Shown: positions 19,301 to 25,941 of the stretch, piece after piece | Numbering within the stretch: position 1 is the first letter of the stretch | Layout: each line of letters begins with the position of its first letter | DNA from: an uncultured Saprospiraceae bacterium | Lineage (GTDB): Bacteria > Bacteroidota > Bacteroidia > Chitinophagales > Saprospiraceae | Assembly (NCBI GenBank): GCA_937894165.1 | Contig: CALCSX010000167.1 | Coordinates: 1-29,205, forward strand | Reading direction: 5' to 3' | DNA: 29,205 bases | The notes under the pieces: generated by a model | What the model was told of the DNA's origin: nothing | The model's input: only the letters and a program-made list of their open reading frames with translations | The model's database searches: none | Program-made: the position numbers and the translations under genes

Positions 19301-22181
19301 TATTTTGACTGATGATTGTAGTAATTTGAGAGATATTACAGTCGTGGTTTCAGGATGCTTGGTGGTGAGGGGGCAAAATGGCTCATTTACCATTAAGAAT
19401 ATGAAAAAAGGCGTTCATGATGTTCGAATTATCGCTTCTGATGACTGTTGGAATTATACAGAAACCGGATTTACTATAACTGTGTTAGATCAAGCCGCTC
19501 CAATTGCAGTTTGTATTGAAGAGACGGTGATTTCATTAACGAATAGTGGGCAGGCAGGACTTTTTGCTACTAGTATTGACAATGGCAGTTCTGATAATTG
19601 TGGTGAATACCGGAGAGAAATCTTTAGAATGACGGACAATTGTGGTATACCTGCTAATCTTCAACCCGGTGAATATGTAGATTTCTGCTGTGATGATGTA
19701 GGAGATCCGATACAAGTGGTATTGAGAATCTGGGATGACGCAGATGGAAATGGAATCTATGGTTCCTCCGGTGATAATTTCAATGAATGTATGGTTTTAG
19801 TGACGGTTAATAGTAAAATTCCTCCAATTATCGAGTGTCCTGTTGATATTACCGTTGATTGTGAGGAAGATATCTACAATACTTCCATTACGGGATCACC
19901 AATTATCCTTCAAGGCTGTGGCAACGAAGTTGTGTTCTACAGCGATATTGAGAATCTTAACCATTGCGGAACCGGAACAGTTATTAGAAGATGGCAAGTG
20001 GAAGGCTTCCCGCAGGTAAATTGTACCCAAATTATCAATGTTAATGCTCCTAAAGAATTTGATGAGTTCAGAGACATTATTTGGCCTACAGACTGGACAG
20101 GAAGTTGTCTTGATAGTATTCCAATGGCTGCTCCTATACTCGCCACAGGAATTTGCGAATCTGTTGCTGTGAGTAAAAAGGACGATGTTTTCAATTTTGT
20201 AGAAGATGTTTGTTACAAAATCCTGAGAACCTGGACGGTTATCGACTGGTGTGTTTATGAAGTCAATGATCCTCTCGAGAGAGGAAAGTATACTTATGTT
20301 CAAGTCATCAAAATTCTAGATGAGGAAGCGCCGGAAATTGCAAATTGCGACACTGTAGAAGTGGGTTTTGAAGGAGATGATTGTGAGAATGGTACTATAA
20401 TGTTGACACAATCAGCAACAGATTTTAGCTGCGGAATTAATGCCACATTAAATTGGACCTACAGATTCGATAGGGGAAATGATGGCATTTTCAATGTTGT
20501 CGGCACTGTTACAGGTAATGATGTTTTCATATCTGTTAGTAACGTAAATCTTGGTCTGCACAGAATAGAATGGACTGTTACTGATGGATGTGGGAATAAA
20601 AGCACGTGTACACAATTGGTAGAGGTGAAAGATGTCAAAAAACCATCGCCTATCTGTACAGATGAGATTATTGCTGTGCCGATGGCAAATGGAAGTATAA
20701 CTATCAATGCAGATTGGTTTAATATACAAAGTTCTGATAATTGTACTTCAGCGGAAGATCTGAGATACTCTTTCTCAGAAACAGCAATTGTGCCTACCCG
20801 AACATTCACTTGCGATGATATTGAAAATGGGGTTTCTCAATTAATCATTCTTGATATATGGGTATGGGATTTAGCAGGAAATAAAGATTACTGTACAGTA
20901 AGGCTTGTACTTCAGGATAACAGTGATGCTTGTCTCGATATTGAAGATATTTCAAGAGTGATAATTAGTGGATCTGTCGTAACCGAAAATATGGAGCCAT
21001 TAAAGGGTGTGGAAGTTAGTTTGACATCTCACCTTCCTGAATATCCTATCAGTATGGTAACGGTACAAAATGGTCAATTTATATTTGACGAATCACCAAC
21101 ACCTAGCATTTATACGATCAGTTCAGTTCGGGATGATGACTATCTGAATGGAGTTAGCACTTTGGATTTAGTACTTATGCAAAGATATATTCTCGGGATG
21201 GTGACTTTTGATAGTCCTTATAAGATGATAGCGGCTGATGTGACCAATGATGAGAAAATAAATGCCCTTGATATTGTAGAATTGAGATCATTGATACTTT
21301 TAAAGGTAGGTGAGTTTAAAGACAATCAATCTTGGAGATTTGTAGATGCTAATTTTGTTTTCGAAAATCCTAAATCTCCTTGGCCTTTTGAAGAGAAAAT
21401 TGAAATTTTTGCAGAAGGCGCAGGCAACTATTCCGGGAATCAATTTATTGGAGTGAAAATAGGTGATGTAAACGGTAGTAGTGTGGGAAGAAGTGTGGAA
21501 AAAAGAAGTAGTTTGAAATTACAATTGATTGCAGAAGATAGAGAGGTGAAAAAGGATGAAATAGTGGAAATTGCGGTAAGAGCCCGAGGATTTAACGATG
21601 TAAGTGGCTATCAATTTACCCTTCATGCACCGAAACTTAATTTACTTGAAATTTACTCAGGTGCGGTTAGTTTCGAGATGGAGAATGTGGCGAAACTGAA
21701 TGGCGGGGTAGTAACGGCTTCATATAATAATCTAGAAGGTTTAACTATTTCCCAAAAATATGTCCTATTCACCCTGACATTTAGAGCTGAAGAGGATGGA
21801 TTATTGAGTGATATGGTGAGTTTAAGTTCACTTTATACCCCATCGGAAGCTTATTTAGGTGAGAATCTTGAAATTGCAAATATTACTTTGGAATTCAATA
21901 AAATTTCTTCAAAATTGATGCAATATGCTCTATATCAAAATGAGCCGAATCCTTTCACATTTGAAACTCAGATTGCATTTGATTTAGCAATGGATGATGA
22001 GGCTGTTATTAAGATTTCGGATGTTGCCGGAAGAGAATTAATCAGGAAGGAAATTCAAGGGAAGGTCGGCAGTAATCAGATTTGGATAAGAAAATCAGAA
22101 TTAGGTGGTGCCGGAGTTTACTATTACACTTTAGAGAGTGGTAGTTTTACTGCAACGAAGAAGATGATCTTGATAGAATAG
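10338..22181 (+). CDS. Giant 3947-aa HYR-domain surface protein with P-domain, dockerin/cohesin-like modules and T9SS type A sorting domain
   Basis: A signal peptide (cleaved near residue 26, after LYA) is followed by: three HYR-like units of about 85 aa (30-270); mixed Cys-rich segments; an unrecognised block (about 807-998); a long run of HYR domains, each opening with a D-T/I-E-x-P-like turn and a CP or C (near 1230, 1648, 1733, 1830, 1915, 2007, 2097); a lamin-tail-like domain (about 2177-2290); a proprotein-convertase P-domain (about 2365-2495); another HYR unit (near 2592); two copies of a paired module with R-x-W-T/I strands (about 2775-2958 and 3162-3332) with further HYR units; a regulatory-like beta domain (near 3544); a dockerin-like double EF region (about 3595-3715, second loop DVTNDEKINALD); a cohesin-like domain (about 3724-3852); and a type A sorting domain (about 3863-3947, opening YALYQNEPNPF). 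It should be secreted by the T9SS and held on the surface. No frameshift is seen across nearly 12 kb. Adhesion is likely; no catalytic domain is recognised. Confidence 0.9.
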   Translation: MKLTLQFLRNVFIIFLILSQTQLYAQLPMAICQDITVSLDVNGDYTLIPDLVDAGSTAPEGLQSLEVSPNVFDCDNIGSNSVTLTITDIMGGTSSCIANVLIEDNTNPSAACVADFNIALDAMGMTSITTAEINNGSMDACGIESLELSQSQFTCANQGQTIPVTLTVTDENSNTNTCITNITVENNNLPVAVCRDTLLNLDLMGNATVTGAELGFESTDICGGLLTYELSQSFFNCDDIGSNSVMLTVTNSNMMSATCMLNVEIAELSVSFSASNPSTYGMCMPPITLAVESNGTITGTNTFSGPGIIDATTGLFDPSVAGVGTHMISVTSLVNTCPVSATTIIEVTPLEMEFLDYCACLNDAEADALNGSYNSIVVIRGEENLPIGKTFRVFLTGGAYTIDGNLLPANTPFIYCNGMNCPNGVSAGEYYLEMVTVNNEPMFLDVQEFCGNTIISIENELCTGYPALPVMPAVFNDTIVCITSDLTVSADGGIYSLNSDPEIAPDLPPGFVQTGNSLTISSAEITNISLTLFLHKSVSNPLNGIPNSCYSTSSRELDFLKSPSLNSDHFRCINSGQTIFLSSLLESYSDDVGTYTVNGNVLPDGEFTPTSSGCYTLFYNPNVCNFPIVNVDFLVTFKPEPIFSITGTETSPVCSDGGTISITATRSSSGLEPVLTVTCSDPGLVATTTGNISTGSVSIDMPAPTMTGGVNYTICLTEFGIIPMVCDTFPGMGFERCEETSCKTFTIYNDGFGCGADAIFPNQCVLQPPSEACPIDTKPTLDFACRWFTIRGPRIITSAIRGDQAVYNCRDTDITAIYSLNLPGIFGDAVASGPTIGSLPGLNVVCSILNWRLRISFKVFGKRFTLLDFKPFGSLGDGCYRTIGQILLDALSLLLGGDGGGGYVAADTKGIGVFDAIEDIPFGISNESFTVPNRIQGTGYITFRVAGGWPFKANGLCGNIVTDQILLLDLLPIGSIPIVGVIVEDILAAAGCNIDLVFSDSSDVQIPIFDNTPPLFYNCQPSGYTYYTTTGCATPVDWALPSAFEECRGSSLNFMGVTTGADLSFYNGPPLNPIANITEAGIYQNVGPVPGSILPPGTYTVNYIAVGCSGNFTNCSFDVEVSLEQPILSIPTDMVFSNDIGTCTAVINGLAPTQGLGCLTTLNYNYINPVTMTEVETNSTQPGVHNIPDGNTFELGTTVINYILTSDNNGNGIIEANEMLEASFSLTIADTEDPVAQCVDVEVQLNSSGMATVFANSGGGNVFINGGCTDNCDDNPLVQISRNGSTFSSSVNFSCEDVGENFVTLRVTDDAGNSSDCIARVKVLNYFQDFNLNLNFPAICLGPFQETFDLAPYVTINLPNGTSIGHDQIGTLGSAVFGDFMILGFTPDPGEDFDLGEVTENGIFTPGSANGFLRIGYALGIEDQLEETPFGIEGCFKLTSQVVRIEKYDPEWSAGFVCCDAGPVWLGGANNVLPVGLINLEDIGGTYPVDLGGSWAGQGVSFVDPDGINFSGDEYFQFDPIGLDGEYDITYEIGEEACTFTSSQSMRVTCQPLQIAVSDRVVCPNSVVEEIEILTDLSDYDLVVNTTGVAAVGGVDLVNEPVVDGRVVIESFTSVTVMDQDFLITVTVSQANTNGCEDQISFIITVRDIEAPTFLNCPSNQTFTISLFPSICEGSTIWSIPVAVDNCGIETFEQTAGPSVEDQLSVGIYLVEYTATDFVGNATVCSFFINVIDTEIPVVVCPGNVIINSTDLGTCDWMSPPGSLRPLLANANCPFITTWDVENPDGSIVSGFDDVSGYTFLFGRSIVTYTITEIESGQLWVCSFTVDIIDTESPILTCPEDLTIECVDPNNPDLIAAWIASATATDNCDPDVEIVATVFSINSQCGLTETILYEFVATDDSGNTTNCFRSVIIEDTTPPLIVGGEDMIMEECDSPPGGNFPDFDFWLSDNAGATAIELCGTHSWTNNFNPANWVDECGSTRYVDVEFTATDICGNSSSITRRFGIIDETVPEFTNCPRFPVIVDAPLGWCESFVNFSAPIATDNCSNVTINKIDTSGLNSGDLFPVGLTILIWEAVDECGNRDTCSYKIIVNDFRLPPDFSCPESVEVVNDENICGAEVGDIGLKGLEDNCIDNVSVIYRVENTFGDMIGCGIVDASGVHFGVGTNVVTYEVRDQPILLITEVTQSDGSNLVEITNFGPAAYDITCLEIRREGPDTTSFIVPAETVLLPGEVYVQEFPIFPSGTPVGYYIGFMDRIIDGVALNGYIPVQFDWSGLLEGESFSRIRICDTDSADDWRLNDDCFTVGIGDLNIDLTESIFDWNGTKTSLQSKNPSLRECSFEVVIVDTEAPFCADVIIHDYEGEGGEIESNNCFVSSVVVTDDFQLSRVRVLDLSGNYPTMFGLTAKLVSPAGTEIILFDNICNTTPDFDINFSDDAAETLASVLCGPAGQGGTYQPLQPLKTLAGERSAGEWRLEIFSSLELEGTVNNWILQLEELLPYSQTDETLENEVGLCGSDFTWIHAFFADNCCEGTIRVDYSSLDSINVPAGGVLPNGGGFEVTEFFEVGVTLVLYTLTDQYGNVSTCSFEVTILDTEDPTLANFACQDVDLYLGPGECTTKYIYPPLGEDDNCSIASIVYTPDHNYDFPIGTTTVNVIVTDPSGNFVECNFDVNVIEFIPDENTLVCNDEVNLSLGSDCVGKINGDFLLEGDNYRCYDNYCITLWDEMGQIIGTSMDSTANVGLEHVGTTVRATICSCLDAVQNCCTTLIHVEAFAIPYVTCPDDVTLQCNADISPAATGEPILLNCVPTVQINYYDTFQDLGTCSSPRAQILRKWIIMNDKGDKVECDQVITIVPFDLEMVEFPADLNYNNALNCSDIQNNPDLLLPEITGQPTINGQPVFGSHLCEFNVGYWDEVLQDANCPGAYSVLRHWTIENECLPLEFNVNPLRSIQRIKVNDTEGPQFTSSFSDVTISTSNYSCMGSYTMGNIGDILTDDCSNLRDITVVVSGCLVVRGQNGSFTIKNMKKGVHDVRIIASDDCWNYTETGFTITVLDQAAPIAVCIEETVISLTNSGQAGLFATSIDNGSSDNCGEYRREIFRMTDNCGIPANLQPGEYVDFCCDDVGDPIQVVLRIWDDADGNGIYGSSGDNFNECMVLVTVNSKIPPIIECPVDITVDCEEDIYNTSITGSPIILQGCGNEVVFYSDIENLNHCGTGTVIRRWQVEGFPQVNCTQIINVNAPKEFDEFRDIIWPTDWTGSCLDSIPMAAPILATGICESVAVSKKDDVFNFVEDVCYKILRTWTVIDWCVYEVNDPLERGKYTYVQVIKILDEEAPEIANCDTVEVGFEGDDCENGTIMLTQSATDFSCGINATLNWTYRFDRGNDGIFNVVGTVTGNDVFISVSNVNLGLHRIEWTVTDGCGNKSTCTQLVEVKDVKKPSPICTDEIIAVPMANGSITINADWFNIQSSDNCTSAEDLRYSFSETAIVPTRTFTCDDIENGVSQLIILDIWVWDLAGNKDYCTVRLVLQDNSDACLDIEDISRVIISGSVVTENMEPLKGVEVSLTSHLPEYPISMVTVQNGQFIFDESPTPSIYTISSVRDDDYLNGVSTLDLVLMQRYILGMVTFDSPYKMIAADVTNDEKINALDIVELRSLILLKVGEFKDNQSWRFVDANFVFENPKSPWPFEEKIEIFAEGAGNYSGNQFIGVKIGDVNGSSVGRSVEKRSSLKLQLIAEDREVKKDEIVEIAVRARGFNDVSGYQFTLHAPKLNLLEIYSGAVSFEMENVAKLNGGVVTASYNNLEGLTISQKYVLFTLTFRAEEDGLLSDMVSLSSLYTPSEAYLGENLEIANITLEFNKISSKLMQYALYQNEPNPFTFETQIAFDLAMDDEAVIKISDVAGRELIRKEIQGKVGSNQIWIRKSELGGAGVYYYTLESGSFTATKKMILIE

Positions 22182-22199
22182 AATAATAAATTTTAAGAT

Positions 22200-22246
22200 A
22201 AATCCCCTTGAGAATGAATACGGTAAGTGCATTTTTAAGGGGATTT
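22200..22246 (+). terminator. Rho-independent-type terminator after the giant HYR gene
   Basis: The arms AAATCCCCTT and AAGGGGATTT are perfect 10-bp inverted copies around a 27-base loop. The second arm runs straight into a T-rich tail (TTTTTTATTTTATTT). It lies 18 bases after the stop of the 3947-aa protein and separates it from the outer-membrane protein gene. Confidence 0.85.
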
Positions 22247-22324
22247 TTTATTTTATTTCACATATTGTTTAAATAATTTATTGCTATTTGCTATACTTAC
22301 ATAAATAATTAAAAGCAATAAAAT

Positions 22325-23062
22325 ATGGAATTAATTAAAATTATTCTAAAAAGGATGGGTAAGCAATTTGGTGTAATTGCATTTATGATTGTTGTATGGA
22401 ATTTTATATATTTTCCACATGTTTCTGGACAGGACAGTATCATGATTTCTTTAAGAACCGGGCTTGTACTTTCAAAAATGAATGTGGTTGAAAATAATTA
22501 TTCTGCGGGTGATTATTTACAAGAAGGAGTTAATGTGGCCTTTGCAATTAAGAAATCTATTACTCCTAAGTTCAATGTAGGCTTAGAACTTGGTTTTATT
22601 TCAGCGTATAGTGATTTGGGTTCTCTGGATAAAAATTCTTTTCAAATTGTAGATGATTTGGTCGGAAATTTTCAAAGGAACACACTTTATTTAATGATCT
22701 ACCCGGAATTCTATCTACCTAAAATTGGCTTATATTGGAATCTGGGCGTAGGAGGTGCATACAATTATACTAATATGATTTTGAACGGAACGCGCATTAT
22801 TAGAGAAATAGACGGTACCGAGAGAAGAATATATGATGTAACCTTAGGATCACCTCCGGGTTTAGCAGCAATGTTTAAAGTCGGAATGGGCTATAGAGCT
22901 AGATTTTCCAAATCTATTTTTGCCGATTTCGATCTGTCCTATTTTGAGACGACTCCTACCGGCGGCAATGTAGGTTATTTAGAAATACAGGGAACTCCGA
23001 CTATAGGATATCGTGGGTGGATATTTGGAGCAAGTATTGGGATGATGATTGGTGGTAATTGA
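22325..23062 (+). CDS. Outer-membrane beta-barrel protein
   Basis: The 245-aa protein has an N-terminal signal peptide ending around VSGQ (residue 36). The rest is made of alternating hydrophobic strands with the glycine and aromatic pattern of a small outer-membrane barrel: for example VGLELGFISAYS, LYWNLGVGGAYNYT, AAMFKVGMGYRARF and a final WIFGASIGMMIGG. This fits the broad Bacteroidota porin-like/OMP beta-barrel family. It does not show the features I would expect of a PorP/SprF partner of type B T9SS cargo. A second in-frame ATG at 22355 would give a shorter, more typical signal peptide, so the start is uncertain. It follows the strong terminator and so should have its own promoter; no exact TAnnTTTG box is visible. 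The transported substrate or partner is unknown. Confidence 0.8.
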   Translation: MELIKIILKRMGKQFGVIAFMIVVWNFIYFPHVSGQDSIMISLRTGLVLSKMNVVENNYSAGDYLQEGVNVAFAIKKSITPKFNVGLELGFISAYSDLGSLDKNSFQIVDDLVGNFQRNTLYLMIYPEFYLPKIGLYWNLGVGGAYNYTNMILNGTRIIREIDGTERRIYDVTLGSPPGLAAMFKVGMGYRARFSKSIFADFDLSYFETTPTGGNVGYLEIQGTPTIGYRGWIFGASIGMMIGGN

Positions 23063-23100
23063 AAGTAGGGTTGATGGGTCATATTCTGATTCACAGTTCT

Positions 23101-23194
23101 ACTCCCGGACTAGCGATGTGGAGGGTGACGTAGCGAAGCGAAGGAAGTCTGAAAGACCTGGCCCGAAACGTAGCGACCCGATAGGGGAGGCCTC
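23101..23194. repeat. GC-rich non-coding island, possible dispersed repeat or structured RNA
   Basis: By my count about 60% of these bases are G or C, against roughly one third in the flanks. The nonamer ACGTAGCGA occurs twice, exactly 40 bases apart (23128 and 23168). Small hairpins are possible: GTCT-GAA-AGAC at 23147-23157, and CCC-GATA-GGG at 23177-23186 enclosed by two GGCC tetramers (23160 and 23189). The 64-codon open frame that spans it has no family resemblance and overlaps the end of the barrel gene. This looks like the intergenic repeat elements known from other Bacteroidota genomes, but copy number cannot be seen from one window. Confidence 0.45.
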
Positions 23195-23284
23195 AAAGTG
23201 TTTTAATGACCTAAAAATATTGAATTTTATTTTCCCTTTTTGAAAGTTTCCTGAAATACCTCCAAGCTATTGTTTTATTTTTTG

Positions 23285-23292
23285 TAAATTTG
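23285..23292 (+). promoter_or_regulatory. TAnnTTTG-type promoter box
   Basis: TAAATTTG matches the Bacteroidota -7 consensus TAnnTTTG and lies 24 bases before the ATG at 23317. No clear TTTG box is found at the expected distance upstream. If real, it rules out the TTG at 23290 as a start codon. Confidence 0.3.
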
Positions 23293-23316
23293 AAAAGTGA
23301 ATTTTTACAAGATAAA

Positions 23317-23904
23317 ATGACACCAATGAAAGCTAATCACATAGCAACCTTTAAACTCGAAAATAAAAGTACGATCAAGTATCTCGCTAATATTTTCGGC
23401 ATCATTCTGTTTACGGCCATTATATTTCCAATGATTTGGATAGACTTAGATGTTCTTGGAAATGTACTTTTTATAGTGGCTGTTATAGCTTATTTTTTAA
23501 TGGTTCGGTTCTTCCCTTTATTGAATGTGGTGGGAGAAATTCAGTTCTTTGAAGCGGGTCTTTATTGGAAAGCAGAAAAAGAGGCCCAATTATCATGGGA
23601 GGATATAGCTTTATTCAAATTTGATTATTGGGGCTATAGACAAGGATTTTTATCGCAGACATCCATGGGTGATGAAAATGTCATCTTAATTAAAGATCGA
23701 AGTGGTCAAGAATTTACTCATTTTATGCATTTAGGAAGTCGAAAGGACCTACAAAAATTGCAATCATGGCTGGAATTGGCATATGAAAATGGAGTTCGTA
23801 TCGAGGAAAGTATAGGAGGAGGCAGCAGTTACTGCTTGAAAAGATTAAATTATGCTGAGATTCAGGAATTTAAATCCAAATATTTTTCTGAAGTCCAAAA
23901 TTAA
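23317..23904 (+). CDS. Hypothetical membrane protein with two helices and a soluble C-terminal domain
   Basis: I start this 195-aa protein at the ATG at 23317; the TTG further upstream overlaps a possible promoter box. After a short soluble start come two adjacent membrane helices (about residues 22-41 and 46-68, the second through VLFIVAVIAYFLMV). A cytoplasmic domain of about 125 residues with alternating strands follows, through GEIQFFEAGLYWKAE, LSWEDIALFKFDYWGYRQG and VILIKDRSGQEFTHFMHLG. The two-helix-plus-PH-like layout resembles small bacterial membrane proteins with a PH-like fold, but no family motif is certain. It precedes the DUF6624 gene by 41 bases in the same direction, so the two may be co-transcribed. 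Function is unknown. Confidence 0.75.
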   Translation: MTPMKANHIATFKLENKSTIKYLANIFGIILFTAIIFPMIWIDLDVLGNVLFIVAVIAYFLMVRFFPLLNVVGEIQFFEAGLYWKAEKEAQLSWEDIALFKFDYWGYRQGFLSQTSMGDENVILIKDRSGQEFTHFMHLGSRKDLQKLQSWLELAYENGVRIEESIGGGSSYCLKRLNYAEIQEFKSKYFSEVQN

Positions 23905-23945
23905 AAGAGTCTCCGAAAGAGTTATAAACTTAAAATCTACACAAT

Positions 23946-24902
23946 ATGACTAGATTTATTTTAACAGTTATGTTGCTATTAGGATTACTAACCACTAAAG
24001 CACAAACTCCTGATAATTATGCTCCTTTAATAAGCGAAGCTTGGAGTTTATATGAAAAGAAAGAATTTCTAAAATCCGGGCAAACATACAATAAAGCATT
24101 TTCGGCTTGGGATGATAGAGGGATGATAAATGATAGATACAATGCCGCTTGCTCTTGGGCCCTAGCAGGAAATCTCGATTCAGCTTTTCATCATTTAACA
24201 AGAATTGCAGAAAAGGGTAATTATACCAATTTGCAGCATATGGTTAATGATTCAGATTTATTCTCCCTTCACAATGATGGTAGGTGGTCAAATGTGGTGG
24301 AGAAAGTTAGAGCAAATAAGGAAAAAGCAGAAGAGCATTTAGACAAAGAATTGGTTGCTGTCCTGGATACCATCTTCGATGATGATCAATCGCTGAGACG
24401 GGAAATACAAGCTATAAGCGATGAATATGGCTGGGAATCAGAGGAAATGAAGGCGCATTGGAAGAAAATTCAAACGCTAGATTCAATCAATTTAGTGAAG
24501 GTGGAGGCGATTCTGGAAGAAAAGGGTTGGTTGGGAGCAGATGTGATTGGCGGGAAGGGGAATCAGACACTTTTTTTAGTGATTCAACATTCTTCCCTTG
24601 AAAAGCAAGAAAAATATCTTCCGATGATGAGGGAAGCTGTAAAAAATGGCAAAGCCAATGCTGCAAGTCTTGCTCTTTTAGAAGATAGGGTGGCTTTGGG
24701 AAAGGGGGATAAGCAGATTTATGGAAGTCAGATAGGTAGAAATGAGGAAACAGGAGAACATTATGTTTTGCCTTTAGTGGATCCGGCCAATGTGGACGTA
24801 AGGAGAGCTGAAGTAGGGCTGTCGTCACTTTCGGAATATGTATCTAGATGGAATATTGTTTGGGATGCGGAGAAGTATATTTTAGATTCAGAAAAGGAAT
24901 AA
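23946..24902 (+). CDS. Secreted TPR-like / DUF6624 protein
   Basis: The 318-aa protein has a signal peptide ending at TKAQ (about residue 20), so it is exported to the periplasm or membrane. Residues 25-105 resemble a short tetratricopeptide-like helical region: AWSLYEKKEFLKSGQTYNKA, then YNAACSWALAGNLDSAFHHL. The C-terminal half (about 130-310) matches the DUF6624 pattern, with KGWLGADVIGGKGNQTLFLV, LLEDRVALGKGDKQIYGSQI, then a YVLPLVDPANVDVRRAEVGL run and an LSEYV end. DUF6624 has no known function. Its stop codon is one base away from the stop of the convergent GT9 gene, which leaves no space for a terminator between them. I am confident of the family and not of any role. Confidence 0.85.
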   Translation: MTRFILTVMLLLGLLTTKAQTPDNYAPLISEAWSLYEKKEFLKSGQTYNKAFSAWDDRGMINDRYNAACSWALAGNLDSAFHHLTRIAEKGNYTNLQHMVNDSDLFSLHNDGRWSNVVEKVRANKEKAEEHLDKELVAVLDTIFDDDQSLRREIQAISDEYGWESEEMKAHWKKIQTLDSINLVKVEAILEEKGWLGADVIGGKGNQTLFLVIQHSSLEKQEKYLPMMREAVKNGKANAASLALLEDRVALGKGDKQIYGSQIGRNEETGEHYVLPLVDPANVDVRRAEVGLSSLSEYVSRWNIVWDAEKYILDSEKE

Positions 24903-24903
24903 T

Positions 24904-25941
24904 CTACTCATTTGAAGCCAATTCCATTATTTTCGCAGCTACAGTTTCCGATGTGATCCATTGCATACAGGCATGGTCGCCTCGATAACAAGGCTTGTTA
25001 CCATACACGCTACAAGGCCTGCATGTCAATTCATCAGTTGATATTTCAAGACGATGTTGAAGATCGGAAAGGGGAGGGGCAAAACCTAGATCTGAGTGTG
25101 TGGTTCCCCATATCGAAAGTGTTTTGGTCCCGGCTAAGAAAGCAAAATGGAGGTTAGCTGAGTCCATCGTAACCATTAGATCTAATTGGCTCATCACGGT
25201 AATTTCGTTATTAAATCCCCCCAAATCTCTAGAAACAATACATCTTTCAGGGTGGGAAGCAGCCCAATTGTCTAGTATTTTATTTTCATCATTGCCAAAG
25301 CCGAAAAAGACGAATGAAAAATGCTTGTGAATCAATAGTAAATCTAACGCGGCTTTCATTTGTTCAAGAGGGTAGATTTTCGTAGGGCGAGCAGCGAAAG
25401 GTGCAATGCCTATTAATGTTTGGCCGTCAAATTTCTTTGGCAGTTTATAGTCCGAGGGATAATATTTCGGAACATCAACTAAAGGTTGGAATTGAAGACT
25501 CGCCCAGCTGCTGTGTTCCAAAACTTCCTTATAGAGATGACCGATATAGGGCAAATTAACTCTATTTTTATCGACCTTTCGCGTATTTTGCTTACGCAAA
25601 TGTCTGATTTTATTTAGTTGGAAAACCTTAGCTCCTGTGAGTTGAAATAATCTCATTAAAATATTTGAACGAATATTATTATGCAAATCTGATACCACGT
25701 CGATCTGCAATTTTCTAAGTCGAAAAAAGAATTTTAACAAGCCCCAAAACCCCTTTTTCTGATCTTCTAATGTGAAGAATTGTGGATGCAATCTAGGGTG
25801 GGCAGGCAAAAAAGCTTGCATTTGCTGCTTTGTAGCTAAAAATATATGGAAATCCGGTTTTTTCTCCAGTAAATCAACTAAATATGGTATTGAAATTACT
25901 AAATCTCCAACTGCAGTGAATCTAATCGCTAGAATGTTCAT
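24904..25941 (-). CDS. Glycosyltransferase family 9 (heptosyltransferase-like)
   Basis: GT9 enzymes transfer heptose or related sugars from ADP-sugars during lipopolysaccharide core synthesis on the inner face of the cytoplasmic membrane. The 345-aa length fits. The N-terminal Rossmann half opens with MNILAIRFTAVGDLVISIPY, the typical GT9 start with the glycine-aspartate turn. The nucleotide-sugar half contains IGIAPFAARPTKIYP and, near residues 258-285, LMVTMDSANLHFAFLAGTKT followed by LSIWG, equivalent to the D-T-G-x-x-H-x-A-x-A-x-G motif of the family. The Cys-rich tail (CRPCSVYGNKPCYRG and a following CM) is common in Bacteroidota members. Its ATG overlaps the TGA of the DUF4254 gene upstream (ATGA), so the pair is translationally coupled. 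The exact sugar donor and acceptor cannot be told from sequence. Confidence 0.87.
   Translation of the reverse strand: MNILAIRFTAVGDLVISIPYLVDLLEKKPDFHIFLATKQQMQAFLPAHPRLHPQFFTLEDQKKGFWGLLKFFFRLRKLQIDVVSDLHNNIRSNILMRLFQLTGAKVFQLNKIRHLRKQNTRKVDKNRVNLPYIGHLYKEVLEHSSWASLQFQPLVDVPKYYPSDYKLPKKFDGQTLIGIAPFAARPTKIYPLEQMKAALDLLLIHKHFSFVFFGFGNDENKILDNWAASHPERCIVSRDLGGFNNEITVMSQLDLMVTMDSANLHFAFLAGTKTLSIWGTTHSDLGFAPPLSDLQHRLEISTDELTCRPCSVYGNKPCYRGDHACMQWITSETVAAKIMELASNE

Noticed and set aside
23049..23243. A 64-codon plus-strand frame across the GC-rich island.
   Set aside because: It overlaps the end of the barrel gene, has an unlikely composition, and coincides with the hairpin-forming island, which is better read as non-coding.
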